A stretch of DNA of 12,475 bases from Deltaproteobacteria bacterium (GCA_016218095.1 JACREV010000061.1:1-12475), one strand, 5' to 3'. Shown: positions 1-7,810, counted from the stretch's first letter. Notes: generated by a model from the sequence alone, not told the origin. Numbers and translations are program-made.

Positions 1-1028
1 AACATGAAGAGCCAGAACTGTGAGGCGAACGACTCTTTGAGCGAAAAGAATACGAACGGGAGCTCCCGGTAGACGAAGATGGAGACGAGGGACACGACCC
101 CGATGACCGCCTCAAACAGGGCGAACCAGGCGATTAAATTCTTCCTCCTGTCTATGAAGGGCGCAAACACTATGGAGCCGAGACCTATGCCGACGAGGAA
201 TGTCGCGAGCATTATGGTGAACGCGTAGACAGAGGAGCCGAGGACGAGGGACAGGAGCCTCGACCATAAGACCTCGTAGTTGAGGGAGGCGAAACCCGAG
301 AGCGCGAACGATGCGATTATAAGGAGCCTTTTCCCGCTCCCCGCCTTTGCGCCTTGCGGGGCGACCGCCGCCCGGGGCCCGACAGGCGCGGAAGACGCCC
401 TTCCGTAGAGCGCATATACGAGTACGCCTACTATGATGTCTATGACGCCTGCGGTGTAGACGGTCGTCTTGACCCCGAGGACATAGAGGGATAAAAAGCC
501 CGTCAAGAGGCAACCCGCGACCGCGCCGAGCGTGTTTACGGAGTACGGGACGGCGGTGTGGAAGCCTATCCTCCCTGAGCCGGAGGCGAGGTATTTGACG
601 AGCGCCGGGAGCGTGCCGCCCATGAGCGTCGTAGGTATTATGAGCGCGAGGAAGGAGAGCGCGAACTGCGGGGCCTCGAACGTCGCGCTAACGCCCGTTG
701 AGGCGGAGTGGCCGCCGAGGACGAGGTACGCCCCCTTTATCGCCGTGAATATCGCAGGCGACAAGATGCAGTAGACCCCGAGCGCCACTTCTATGATGGC
801 ATAGAGCTTAAGGGGCGACGAGGTCCTGTCCGCGATCCTGCCGAATATCAGGGAGCCCAACGCGAGCCCGGCCATGAAGACGACAAGGACGGTCGTCACC
901 GCGAATTGCGTAGAGCCGAAGGCGAGGATAAGGAGCCTTATCCAGACGAGCTCATAGGCAAGTCCCGTGAGCCCCGTAAGGAAGAAGAAGGCAAGTATAA
1001 GGTAATTTGCTGAAGGTCTTCCGGACAT
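1..1028 (-). CDS. Fused MFS/spermidine synthase-type membrane protein, N-terminal part (gene runs off left edge)
   Basis: The reading frame is open from an ATG at 1028 to base 1, giving 342 residues with no stop; a TAG lies in frame eight codons upstream. The protein is strongly hydrophobic with many membrane segments. It carries paired half-repeat motifs, GLAYELVWIRLL near residue 22 and a second copy SLNYEVLWSRLL in the later half, plus IPTTLMGGTLPAL and VNTLGAVAG. These are hallmarks of the bacterial proteins annotated as fused MFS/spermidine synthase, in which a transporter-like membrane domain precedes a cytosolic SpeE-like methyltransferase-fold domain. That C-terminal domain would lie left of the window, so polyamine synthase activity cannot be judged; substrate and function of the family are poorly known. 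No strong ribosome binding site is seen; AGAGG lies rather far upstream. It is divergent from the TPR gene. Family assignment is confident, function is not. Confidence 0.85.
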   Translation of the reverse strand, partial: MSGRPSANYLILAFFFLTGLTGLAYELVWIRLLILAFGSTQFAVTTVLVVFMAGLALGSLIFGRIADRTSSPLKLYAIIEVALGVYCILSPAIFTAIKGAYLVLGGHSASTGVSATFEAPQFALSFLALIIPTTLMGGTLPALVKYLASGSGRIGFHTAVPYSVNTLGAVAGCLLTGFLSLYVLGVKTTVYTAGVIDIIVGVLVYALYGRASSAPVGPRAAVAPQGAKAGSGKRLLIIASFALSGFASLNYEVLWSRLLSLVLGSSVYAFTIMLATFLVGIGLGSIVFAPFIDRRKNLIAWFALFEAVIGVVSLVSIFVYRELPFVFFSLKESFASQFWLFM

Positions 1029-1084
1029 GAACGGACCAGTGCGCCTCTACGGAGTTTGAAAAGCGGCGATTTTCCTTTCCATGA

Positions 1085-1110
1085 GCAATCGATATTACCA
1101 CGAAGGCTTT
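1085..1110 (-). promoter_or_regulatory. Candidate promoter (extended -10) for the membrane protein gene
   Basis: On the minus strand a TGG TAATAT extended -10 element lies at 1100-1092, with no good -35 at standard spacing (TTTTGG at 17 bp is weak). Transcription would begin near 1085, giving a leader of about 57 nucleotides before the ATG at 1028. This is motif matching only. Confidence 0.35.
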
Positions 1111-1151
1111 AAATCCAAAAGCTTTTTTTGGCATGGACCCATGAAACACGC

Positions 1152-1180
1152 TTGCATTTCCGGGGCGGTTTTGGTAGTCT
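1152..1180 (+). promoter_or_regulatory. Candidate sigma70-type promoter for the TPR lipoprotein gene
   Basis: TTGCAT at 1152-1157 is followed after exactly 17 bp by TAGTCT at 1175-1180, and a TGG precedes the -10 as an extended element. Transcription would start near 1187, about 40 nucleotides before the start codon. The -10 hexamer is only a half match to consensus, so the call rests on spacing, the TGn extension and position in the divergent gap. Confidence 0.4.
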
Positions 1181-1225
1181 AATCCGGACGATAAACATCC
1201 ATTCAGTTTTTTTACAAGGAGGATT

Positions 1226-1762
1226 ATGGATAGAAGAGGGTTACTTAAAAGGGTCCCGGGTGTGGCACTCTCCGCCCTTCTCGCGGTCTCCGTGCTTCTC
1301 CCTTACGGGTGCTCGAAGGAAAAGAAGGACGCGGCAGTGGAAGGCCAGGCTCAGCCCGCCGCCGCAGATCTCGGCAAGGAGCACTTCGAAAAAGGCGTTC
1401 AGGCCTCGATGAAGGGGCAGGTAGACGAGGCCATAAAGGAGTACGAAGCGGTCCTCCAGTTCAACCCTAAGTCCCCTGAGACATACAACAACCTCGGTTT
1501 CGCCTACTTCGACAAGGGCGACATGGACAAGGCCATAGAGAACCAGAGGAAGGCGATCGAGCTGAACCCGAACCTCGCGAACGGCTACTACGGCCTCGCC
1601 CTGGCGCTGGAGAAGAAGGGCGACAAGGCCGGCTCCATCGAGAACTGGAAAAAATTCGCCGAGCTCTCACAGCCCCACAGCAAGTGGTGGATGAAGGCCC
1701 AGGAACACATACAGGCGCTCGAAGGCAAGAAGGCCGCGCCGGCACAGGCGAAGAAGAAGTAG
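1226..1762 (+). CDS. TPR-repeat lipoprotein, small
   Basis: This 178-residue protein has an N-terminal signal sequence (hydrophobic stretch about residues 12-27) ending in LLPYGCS, so Cys29 is a likely lipidation site. The lipobox is imperfect, with Pro-Tyr where Leu-Ala/Ser is usual. RRGLLK at residues 3-8 resembles a twin-arginine motif, so Tat export is possible. Residues about 50-149 form three tetratricopeptide repeats (clear GFAYFDKGDMDKAIENQRKA helix pair in the second), followed by a Lys/Ala-rich tail. TPR lipoproteins act as envelope scaffolds for protein-protein contacts; the partner is unknown. The ATG at 1226 is chosen because AAGGAGG at 1216-1222 precedes it closely. The gene is monocistronic: it stands alone on the plus strand, with its own candidate promoter and a strong terminator. 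Whether it works with the divergent membrane protein cannot be told from the sequence. Confidence 0.88.
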   Translation: MDRRGLLKRVPGVALSALLAVSVLLPYGCSKEKKDAAVEGQAQPAAADLGKEHFEKGVQASMKGQVDEAIKEYEAVLQFNPKSPETYNNLGFAYFDKGDMDKAIENQRKAIELNPNLANGYYGLALALEKKGDKAGSIENWKKFAELSQPHSKWWMKAQEHIQALEGKKAAPAQAKKK

Positions 1763-1784
1763 GGAAGGTATTTGATAAATCCAG

Positions 1785-1815
1785 AAAGGGCGGGGTGAGG
1801 ACCCCGCCCTTTTTT
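1785..1815 (+). terminator. Rho-independent terminator after the TPR lipoprotein gene
   Basis: A perfect 12-bp stem, AAAGGGCGGGGT (1785-1796) against its complement at 1801-1812, closes on a GAGG loop and runs into a T tract. It lies 22 bases after the TAG stop. Because its left arm starts with A residues it could also act weakly on the opposite strand. Confidence 0.93.
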
Positions 1816-1837
1816 ATTTCCGAACAAATTCTTTGGG

Positions 1838-1865
1838 GGGTCAGGTTTGCAACCTGACCCTTTTT
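1838..1865 (+). terminator. Second hairpin-plus-T-tract, at the outer edge of the left repeat island
   Basis: GGGTCAGGTT (1838-1847) pairs perfectly with 1851-1860 around a TGC loop and is followed by five T residues. It has the form of an intrinsic terminator and would back up the one at 1785. A close relative sits at the matching outer edge of the right island (8515-8539), so the hairpin appears to belong to the repeat family rather than to the TPR gene. Confidence 0.75.
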
Positions 1866-1950
1866 GATTCGTGACCCGAATATGCGCCTGTATGGGCTAT
1901 TCGAATCTTATGCCAAAAGCCCTTTTGCGCGCTTGCCGCGCTTTAGCGCA
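1866..1950 (-). repeat. End module, copy 1 (inverted)
   Basis: Read on the minus strand it contains GGCATAAGATTCGAATAG, then a CATACAGGCGCATAT tract and GGTCACGAATC. Copy 3 at 8445-8512 reads GGCAGAGGATTCGAATAAG, CAAACAAACGCATAT and AGTCACGAATC. Both are preceded by a GCGCGCAAAAGGGCTTT-type tract. The similarity over about 80 bases is clear by eye. Confidence 0.75.
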
Positions 1951-1961
1951 GGAGTAAATCT

Positions 1962-2025
1962 CCTCCCCTTTACAAGGGGAGGCCGGGTGGGGGACCTCCC
2001 CCCACCCCTCCTTGGTAAGGAGGGG
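1962..2025. repeat. Three consecutive GC-rich hairpins
   Basis: CCTCCCCTT (1962-1970) pairs with 1974-1982. GGGTGGGGG (1985-1993) pairs with CCCCCACCC (1999-2007). CCCCTCCTT (2005-2013) pairs with 2017-2025. Similar GGGGAGG-type palindromes are common dispersed intergenic elements in many Gram-negative genomes, where they yield spurious repetitive translations. The second and third hairpins overlap by three bases, so they compete. Confidence 0.8.
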
Positions 2026-2063
2026 CGAGGGCACTTTTGCAAAAGGCCTTTTTGCGCGCCGAT

Positions 2064-2156
2064 CGCACGCGTCTAATCTCCCCGGCGCGCTCGCCTCTTC
2101 CTCCCTTAGGCGCTCTCCGCCATGCGCCTGTGTATTGGTAAAACAGAACAAAGAAT
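2064..2156 (-). repeat. GGGAGG/GCCGGGG module, copy 1 (inverted)
   Basis: It contains GGCGCTCTCCGCCATGCGCC at 2109-2128, an exact 20-base inverted match to 8313-8332. The match continues imperfectly on both sides (TTGGTAAAACAGAACAAA here against TTGGTAAGACGGAACAAA there). A more diverged copy, inverted to this one, lies at 2181-2270. Confidence 0.8.
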
Positions 2157-2180
2157 CTTTTTTGTTTTTCAAAAACCCCA

Positions 2181-2270
2181 GGCATAGGGTGAAGCGACCT
2201 TAAGGGAGGAAGCCATATGAGCGAGCCGGGGAAGTAAAAAGGCGCGAAGCTTACTCAGGGGTGAGCGGTC
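2181..2270 (+). repeat. GGGAGG/GCCGGGG module, copy 2
   Basis: AGGGAGG, TGAGCGAGCCGGGG and GGCGCGAAGC...CTCAGGGG align in order with 8333-8390 in the right island, and on the minus strand with 2064-2112. A six-codon frame with a ribosome-binding-like GGGAGG lies inside (2217-2237), but it is part of the repeat and not a gene. Confidence 0.7.
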
Positions 2271-2355
2271 CTCGCCGGACTGGCAAAGTTCGTATCGAAG
2301 GCGATTCGTACCCTAACCTCAATAGCTTCCGAAAAACTCTGGCACCGCGCCGAGC
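2271..2355 (+). repeat. 85-bp module, direct copy of 8149-8233
   Basis: Both copies are 85 bases long, begin CTCGCCGG.C.GGCAAA.TT and end GCGCCGAGC, with a diverged centre. Equal length with conserved ends and a variable middle suggests a structured or end-recognised unit. Unlike the end modules, the two copies lie in the same orientation. Confidence 0.65.
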
Positions 2356-2384
2356 GGGAGGGGGAGGGCGTAGCGAGAACCCCT

Positions 2385-2456
2385 ATGCCGAAAAAAGCCT
2401 GGCAGGGCGCAAAAATGCTACAGGCAGAAGATTCGAATAATCCAGACAAACACACC
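2385..2456 (+). repeat. End module, copy 2
   Basis: GCCGAAAAAAGCCTGGCAGG and GGCGCAAAAATG lead into CAGGCAGAAGATTCGAATAA. The first half matches 8038-8080 in inverse orientation, and the second half matches 8462-8490 directly. Confidence 0.7.
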
Positions 2457-2459
2457 TAC

Positions 2460-2499
2460 AAAGAGAAAGGGCGTCGCTTTCGCTCCGCCCTTTCTCTTT
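2460..2499 (-). terminator. Hairpin terminator downstream of purA, probably bidirectional
   Basis: AAAGAGAAAGGGCG (2460-2473) is perfectly complementary to 2486-2499, with a 12-base loop. Read on the minus strand, 25 bases beyond the purA stop, the descending arm ends in CTCTTTG. The T-rich arms let it act in both directions between the converging transcripts. It is nested in an outer inverted repeat (2427-2445 against 2504-2516). Confidence 0.7.
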
Positions 2500-2523
2500 A
2501 AACCTGGATTATCTTCCAACCCT

Positions 2524-3816
<1,293 letters not shown>

Positions 3817-3817
3817 C

Positions 3818-4825
3818 TTATGTATTTCTCTCCAGCGCTGATACTATGTTCTCGACGTCGAACGCGAACCCGGTCGCCGCGGCGGGGTAGCCGTATCTCT
3901 CAAAGAGGCTGTCGTACCTGCCGCCGCTCAAGATCGGCTTGCCGAGCCCTGAGGCGAAACCCTCGAAGATGATCCCCGTGTAATAGTCGAAGCCCCTCAC
4001 CTCTCCCAAGTCTATCGTAACGAAATCCTTCAAACCCTTTTCGGTGATTATGTCCACGACCCTCTGGAGGTTCGAGAGCGCATTCAAAGACGCCGGGTCC
4101 TTGGACGACTGGCGCGCCTTCTCGATGACCTCCTCCTCGCCGTAGAAGGTCGTTAGGTTCAGGAGGAGCGCCCTGTCCTCGGCCCTGACCTTCGGCCCGA
4201 GCTGGTCGAGAAGAAATTCCAGGCCCGAGGTGTCCTTTATGGCTATCGCGTCCTTTACGAGCTTCCTCTCGTCGTCGGTGACGTTCAGGCGCTCGAAGAC
4301 CGCCCGGAGGAAACCGACGTCCCCTATGTCTATCTTGAAGGACTTGAGCCCTATCTCCTTCAGGGCCTCTATCGCTATGATGATTATCTCGGCGTCCGCT
4401 TCCGCGCTCGCCGACGCCGAGATATACTCCGCGCCCATCTGGAGGACCTCCCTGCTCTTGCCGTCCGTGGGTTCCTGGTACCTTAGGACGCTCTCGTTGT
4501 AACAGAGCTTCAGGGGTAGCGGGTAGTCCCGCATCCGGGTCGCGACGACCCTCGCTATCTGCGGTGTTATGTCGGGCCTTATGGCGACGACCCTGCCGGT
4601 AGAGGGGTCTATGAACTTCAAGACGCGGTCCTTCAAGTTCTCGCCCATGCCGAGCGACAATACCTCGACGTACTCGAGGAGCGGGGTTATGACCTTCCTG
4701 AACCCGTAACGCCCGAATACCTTGAGGATAGCGGTCTCGACCGACGCGATCCTTGCGGACTCCTCCGGGAGTATGTCACGCACCCCCTGCGGGAGCGATA
4801 TGGTTTTTTGTATTATCATAGCCAT
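3818..4825 (-). CDS. hisZ: ATP phosphoribosyltransferase regulatory subunit
   Basis: HisZ is a catalytically idle relative of histidyl-tRNA synthetase that assembles with short-form HisG and makes the first step of histidine synthesis active and feedback-sensitive. The 335 residues comprise only the class II synthetase-like core, without the anticodon-binding domain expected of HisS (over 400 residues). Visible signatures are LPQGVRDILPEES at 11-23, VAIRPDITPQIARV near 80-93, LRYQEPTDGKSREVLQMGAEYI near 113-134 and RGFDYYTGIIFEGF near 274-287. The usual partner hisG is not in the window. Upstream lie a 120-bp gap with a long hairpin and a promoter-like element. No Shine-Dalgarno is seen before ATG 4825 or the alternative ATG at 4819. 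Assignment rests on length, motifs and the purA neighbour. Confidence 0.92.
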   Translation of the reverse strand: MAMIIQKTISLPQGVRDILPEESARIASVETAILKVFGRYGFRKVITPLLEYVEVLSLGMGENLKDRVLKFIDPSTGRVVAIRPDITPQIARVVATRMRDYPLPLKLCYNESVLRYQEPTDGKSREVLQMGAEYISASASAEADAEIIIIAIEALKEIGLKSFKIDIGDVGFLRAVFERLNVTDDERKLVKDAIAIKDTSGLEFLLDQLGPKVRAEDRALLLNLTTFYGEEEVIEKARQSSKDPASLNALSNLQRVVDIITEKGLKDFVTIDLGEVRGFDYYTGIIFEGFASGLGKPILSGGRYDSLFERYGYPAAATGFAFDVENIVSALERNT

Positions 4826-4850
4826 TAAAAAACCGCGAGCACAATGTCCT

Positions 4851-4879
4851 TATATACCACGAACACAGCCCACGGTCAC
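4851..4879 (-). promoter_or_regulatory. Candidate internal promoter for hisZ-purA
   Basis: On the minus strand GTGACC (4879-4874) is followed after 17 bp by TATATA (4856-4851), with TGG just before the -10 as an extended element. Start of transcription near 4844 would leave a leader of only about 20 nucleotides without a Shine-Dalgarno. If active, it would free hisZ-purA from the riboswitch upstream of the aminotransferase gene. Confidence 0.4.
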
Positions 4880-4897
4880 TAAGTTTTTAAGATATGC

Positions 4898-4931
4898 GGC
4901 GCTCGGGGGGCCGTTCGGCCCCCCGAGCGCC
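4898..4931 (-). other. Perfect 15-bp GC hairpin between serA and hisZ, without T tract
   Basis: GGCGCTCGGGGGGCC (4898-4912) pairs perfectly with 4917-4931 around a GTTC loop. It starts 14 bases after the serA stop. On neither strand is it followed by a run of T, so it is not a textbook intrinsic terminator. It may end transcription partially, stabilise the serA 3' end, or mark a processing site. Confidence 0.8.
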
Positions 4932-4945
4932 TGATAAAATCCCTT

Positions 4946-6529
4946 CTAAAGCTCTATCACGTTAGCGGATATCATGTGCGGCAGCTTCAAGATCTTTTCG
5001 ATGAGGCCCTTTGCGGGCGGCGTGTCTATGGACCAGACCGAGACCGCCTCTCCCCCGACCGACTGCCTGCCGAGGTGGAGCCTCGCTATGTTGATGTTGT
5101 TGGCGGCGAGCAAAGTGCCGACGTTGCCGATGACGCCCGGCTTGTCCTCGTTCTGGAGCAGGAGGAGGTAGCCTTCGGGGACGGCGTCGAGGAAGAACTT
5201 GTCGATGCGGACTATCCTCGGCTCCTTCTTGCCGAAGAGCGCGCCCTCGACGACCGATTCCGTCTCCTTGGTCTTCACCTTTATGGTGATGGAGCTCGCG
5301 AAGTCGGTCGCGCGTGAGCTCTTCATCTCTATGACCTTTATGCCCCTCTCCTTCGCGACGAACGGGGCGTTTACGAAGTTGACGTAGGTGTCGAGTACCT
5401 GGTCGAGGAGCCCCTTTATGCAGGCTATCGTTACGGGGGCGACGTCGTAGTTGACGACCTCGCCGCTGTACTCGACGGTTATCTCCTCGACCCCGCCCGT
5501 AAGTATCTGCCCCTGGAATGAGCCGAGCTTCTCTCCGAGAGTTATGTAGGCGCCGAGCGCGGCCAGGAGGTCCGCGGGGACGGAGGGGACGTTGACCGCG
5601 TTCCTTATGGTGCCGGTCGTAAGATAGTCGGCTATCTGCTCCGCGATGGCTATCGCCACGCTCTCCTGCGCCTCGAAGGTAGAGGCCCCGAGGTGCGGCG
5701 TAAGTATCACCTCTTCCATCTGGAGAAGGGGGTTGTCAGCCGGGGTCGGCTCCTTCTCGAATACGTCGAGGGCCGCGCCCGAGACTATCTTCGCCTTTAT
5801 GGCCTCGGCGAGGTCGGCCTCGTTCACGATGCCGCCCCTTGCGCAGTTGATGATTTTTACGCCCTTCTTCATCTTTTTAAACGCCTCGGCGTTGACGATG
5901 TTCTTCGTCTCTGCGGTAAGCGGCACGTGGATGGAGATGAAGTCGCTCTTCTTGAATAGGTCGTCGATGGAGACGAGAGAGATGCCGAGCTTGTCGGCGG
6001 CCTCTACCGAGATGAACGGGTCGTAGGAGATGACGTTCATGCGCAGGCCCTGCGCGCGCGCGGCTACGACCGAGCCGATGTTGCCGACGCCGAGTATGCC
6101 GAGGGTCTTGCCGGTTATCTCGGTCCCCTCGAATTTCTTCTTCTCCCACTCGCCCCTCTTCATCGAGGCGGTCGCCTGGGGTATCTTCCTCGCCAGCGCC
6201 ATCATCATCGAGATCGCGTGCTCGGCGGTCGTTACGGTGTTGCCGCCGGGGGTGTTCATGACGACGACGCCCTTTTTCGTCGCCGCGGGCATGTCGACGT
6301 TGTCGACGCCTGTGCCGGCGCGGCCTACGACCTTGAGGTTCTCGGCGGCTTCAAGTATCTCGGCGGTGACCTTTGTGGAGGAGCGGACCACGAGGCCGTG
6401 GTAGTCCTTTATCTTCGCCTTGAGCTCTTCGGGCTTCAACCCCGTTATTACGTCTACATCGAGGCCCGGGGTGTTCTTCAACACCTCTACGGCCTTTGCG
6501 GACATGCTGTCGCTGATAAGTATCTTCAT
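4946..6529 (-). CDS. serA: D-3-phosphoglycerate dehydrogenase, long form with ACT domain
   Basis: SerA oxidises 3-phosphoglycerate with NAD to 3-phosphohydroxypyruvate, the entry step of serine synthesis. The 527 residues fit the long type: substrate and NAD domains (1-315), an intervening ASB-like domain (about 320-450) and a C-terminal ACT domain (about 455-527) where serine feedback commonly acts. The NAD-binding GVGNIG lies at 147-152, and the catalytic set is Arg231 (CARGGIV), Glu260 (FEKEP) and His279 (PHLGAST). The start codon shares its first base with the stop of the upstream aminotransferase (TAATG), and GAGGG lies about nine bases upstream, so translation is coupled. Its position behind a ZTP riboswitch suggests that serine flux is raised when one-carbon units run short. 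All key residues are intact. Confidence 0.97.
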   Translation of the reverse strand: MKILISDSMSAKAVEVLKNTPGLDVDVITGLKPEELKAKIKDYHGLVVRSSTKVTAEILEAAENLKVVGRAGTGVDNVDMPAATKKGVVVMNTPGGNTVTTAEHAISMMMALARKIPQATASMKRGEWEKKKFEGTEITGKTLGILGVGNIGSVVAARAQGLRMNVISYDPFISVEAADKLGISLVSIDDLFKKSDFISIHVPLTAETKNIVNAEAFKKMKKGVKIINCARGGIVNEADLAEAIKAKIVSGAALDVFEKEPTPADNPLLQMEEVILTPHLGASTFEAQESVAIAIAEQIADYLTTGTIRNAVNVPSVPADLLAALGAYITLGEKLGSFQGQILTGGVEEITVEYSGEVVNYDVAPVTIACIKGLLDQVLDTYVNFVNAPFVAKERGIKVIEMKSSRATDFASSITIKVKTKETESVVEGALFGKKEPRIVRIDKFFLDAVPEGYLLLLQNEDKPGVIGNVGTLLAANNINIARLHLGRQSVGGEAVSVWSIDTPPAKGLIEKILKLPHMISANVIEL

Positions 6530-7674
6530 TATTTGTATCCCTCGATGAGTATTTCCTGGGCCGCGGCGACACCCTTGCCGAACTGCACCTTGTGGCCTGC
6601 CTTGGCGAGGGCCATTTCGATTGCGGAAATCGAAATGATGATGTCGAAGGTGTCGACATATCCGAGGTGGGCAATCCTCAAGATCTTGCCCTTAAGGTGG
6701 TCCTGGCCTCCGGCCATGGTCACGCCTACCTCGTCCCTAAGGTACTTTACGAGCTTCCCGCCGTCTACGCCCTCTGGTACGAATACGCCGGTAGCCGCAT
6801 TAGACGGGGCGTCAGGGGCAAGGGCCTTAAGTCCCAGTGCGGCGCACGCTGATCTTGTCGCGCGGGCTAATCTGTCGTGCCTGCCGAATACGTTGTAGAG
6901 CCCCTCTTCCTTTATAAGCTTCAGGCACTCTCTTAGGCCCGTGATGAGCGAGACCGCAGGGGTGTAGGCCGTGGTGTTGTCCTTGAGGTTCTTCCTCTCC
7001 TTCTTGTAATCGAAGTAGAACCGCGGGCACTTAGCCGTCTCCTGGAACTTCCAGGCCTTCTCGCTAAGCGCTACGAAGGCGAGGCCGGGCGGGAGCATGA
7101 ACGCCTTCTGAGAGCCGGAGACGAGCACGTCTATCCCCCACTCGTCCATCGGCAGGTCGAATACGCCGACACCGGTGATGCCGTCCACTATGAGGAGGCA
7201 GTCCCTCTCCTTTGTGATCGCCGCAAGCTCCTTTATGGGGTGCGCGGCTGTCGTCGAGGTCTCGGAGGCCTGAACGAGGACGCCCTTTGCCTTCGGGTTC
7301 TCGTCCAGAGTCTTCTTGACTATCGCCGGGTCGACGGCCTTGCCCCACTCGACGGTTATCCAGTGGACCTTAAGGCCGTAGGCCTCTGAAATTTTGCCCC
7401 ACCTCTCCCCGAACTTTCCGCCGTTTACGACGACGACCTCGTCCCCGGGGGAGTAAAGGTTTACTATCGACCCCTCCATCGCGCCGGTCCCTGAGGCGGC
7501 GAGAATGAGGACGTCCTGCTTTGTCTGGAATACGTACCTAAGGAGGTCTTCGGTCTCCCTGAAGACTTCGGAGAACTGCGGAGTCCTGTGGTGGATGATG
7601 GGCGCGGCCATCGCGAGCAGAGCCTGATCAGGCACCGGGGTGGGACCCGGGGCCAGGAGATACCTTTTCTTCAT
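6529..7674 (-). CDS. Class V aminotransferase (serine/alanine-glyoxylate type), likely phosphoserine transaminase role
   Basis: This 381-residue PLP enzyme belongs to the class V group annotated as serine-pyruvate/alanine-glyoxylate aminotransferase (PucG-like). It opens with LLAPGPTPVP; SGTGAMEG at 61-68 contacts the PLP phosphate; VDGITGVG (Asp164) sits under the cofactor; SGSQKAF carries the Schiff-base Lys190; Arg333 in ILRIAHLGYVD is the likely substrate carboxylate ligand. A one-base overlap with serA indicates that it feeds on the SerA product, and no serC is seen here. In methanococci a broad-specificity aminotransferase of this kind makes phosphoserine, so I infer the same; serine-glyoxylate or alanine-glyoxylate exchange are alternatives. 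The start is well supported: AAGGAGGGG lies seven bases before the ATG. It is the first gene behind the ZTP riboswitch. Confidence 0.9.
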   Translation of the reverse strand: MKKRYLLAPGPTPVPDQALLAMAAPIIHHRTPQFSEVFRETEDLLRYVFQTKQDVLILAASGTGAMEGSIVNLYSPGDEVVVVNGGKFGERWGKISEAYGLKVHWITVEWGKAVDPAIVKKTLDENPKAKGVLVQASETSTTAAHPIKELAAITKERDCLLIVDGITGVGVFDLPMDEWGIDVLVSGSQKAFMLPPGLAFVALSEKAWKFQETAKCPRFYFDYKKERKNLKDNTTAYTPAVSLITGLRECLKLIKEEGLYNVFGRHDRLARATRSACAALGLKALAPDAPSNAATGVFVPEGVDGGKLVKYLRDEVGVTMAGGQDHLKGKILRIAHLGYVDTFDIIISISAIEMALAKAGHKVQFGKGVAAAQEILIEGYK

Positions 7675-7731
7675 GATAAAACCCCTCCTTAAGTTAAATA
7701 CTCCTGTATTTTTGTATTCTTAGACTTTTAA

Positions 7732-7760
7732 AGCTAACAGAGAGCCAAAGCGCAAGTCAA
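7732..7760 (-). promoter_or_regulatory. Candidate second promoter, downstream of the riboswitch terminator
   Basis: TTGACT (minus strand, 7760-7755) is followed after 17-18 bp by TTAGCTT (about 7737-7731). The -35 is a five-of-six match; the -10 is poor. If used, transcription would begin after the riboswitch terminator and give a basal, ligand-independent supply of the serine genes. Confidence 0.3.
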
Positions 7761-7810
7761 GAGAAACCTCATGCGAAGACATGGACGCCCAACCCATTGA
7801 AATACCAAAT

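Larger units (their letters stand above)
1838..2456. repeat. Left non-coding repeat island (large imperfect inverted repeat)
   Basis: This stretch between the convergent TPR and purA genes holds no credible gene. Its left half (about 1838-2160) and right half (about 2181-2456) carry the same modules in opposite orientation. The end module with GATTCGAAT lies at 1902-1911 and 2430-2438, and the GGGAGG...GAGCG.GCCGGGG module at about 2064-2156 and 2181-2270. Between them lie three tandem GC-rich hairpins (1962-2025). The same modules recur at 7995-8539. The short open frames here read through palindromes and have repetitive, biased translations. No transposase is present, so a MITE-like or REP-like non-autonomous element is the likeliest class. 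Exact ends and mobility are not established. Confidence 0.75.

Noticed and set aside
952..1149. 65-codon minus-strand frame covering the divergent promoter gap
   Set aside because: It overlaps the start of the membrane protein gene in another frame and shows no family resemblance.
2217..2237. Six-codon frame MSEPGK with a GGGAGG eight bases upstream
   Set aside because: The ribosome-site-like sequence and codons belong to a repeat module whose other copies do not keep the frame.
2427..2440. GATTCGAAT resembling a tRNA T-arm (also at 1902 and 8470)
   Set aside because: No acceptor, D or anticodon arms surround it; it is the conserved core of the end module.
1864..2455. Several short open frames on both strands in the left island
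   Set aside because: They read through palindromes and repeat modules, overlap each other on both strands, lack ribosome binding sites and resemble no protein family.
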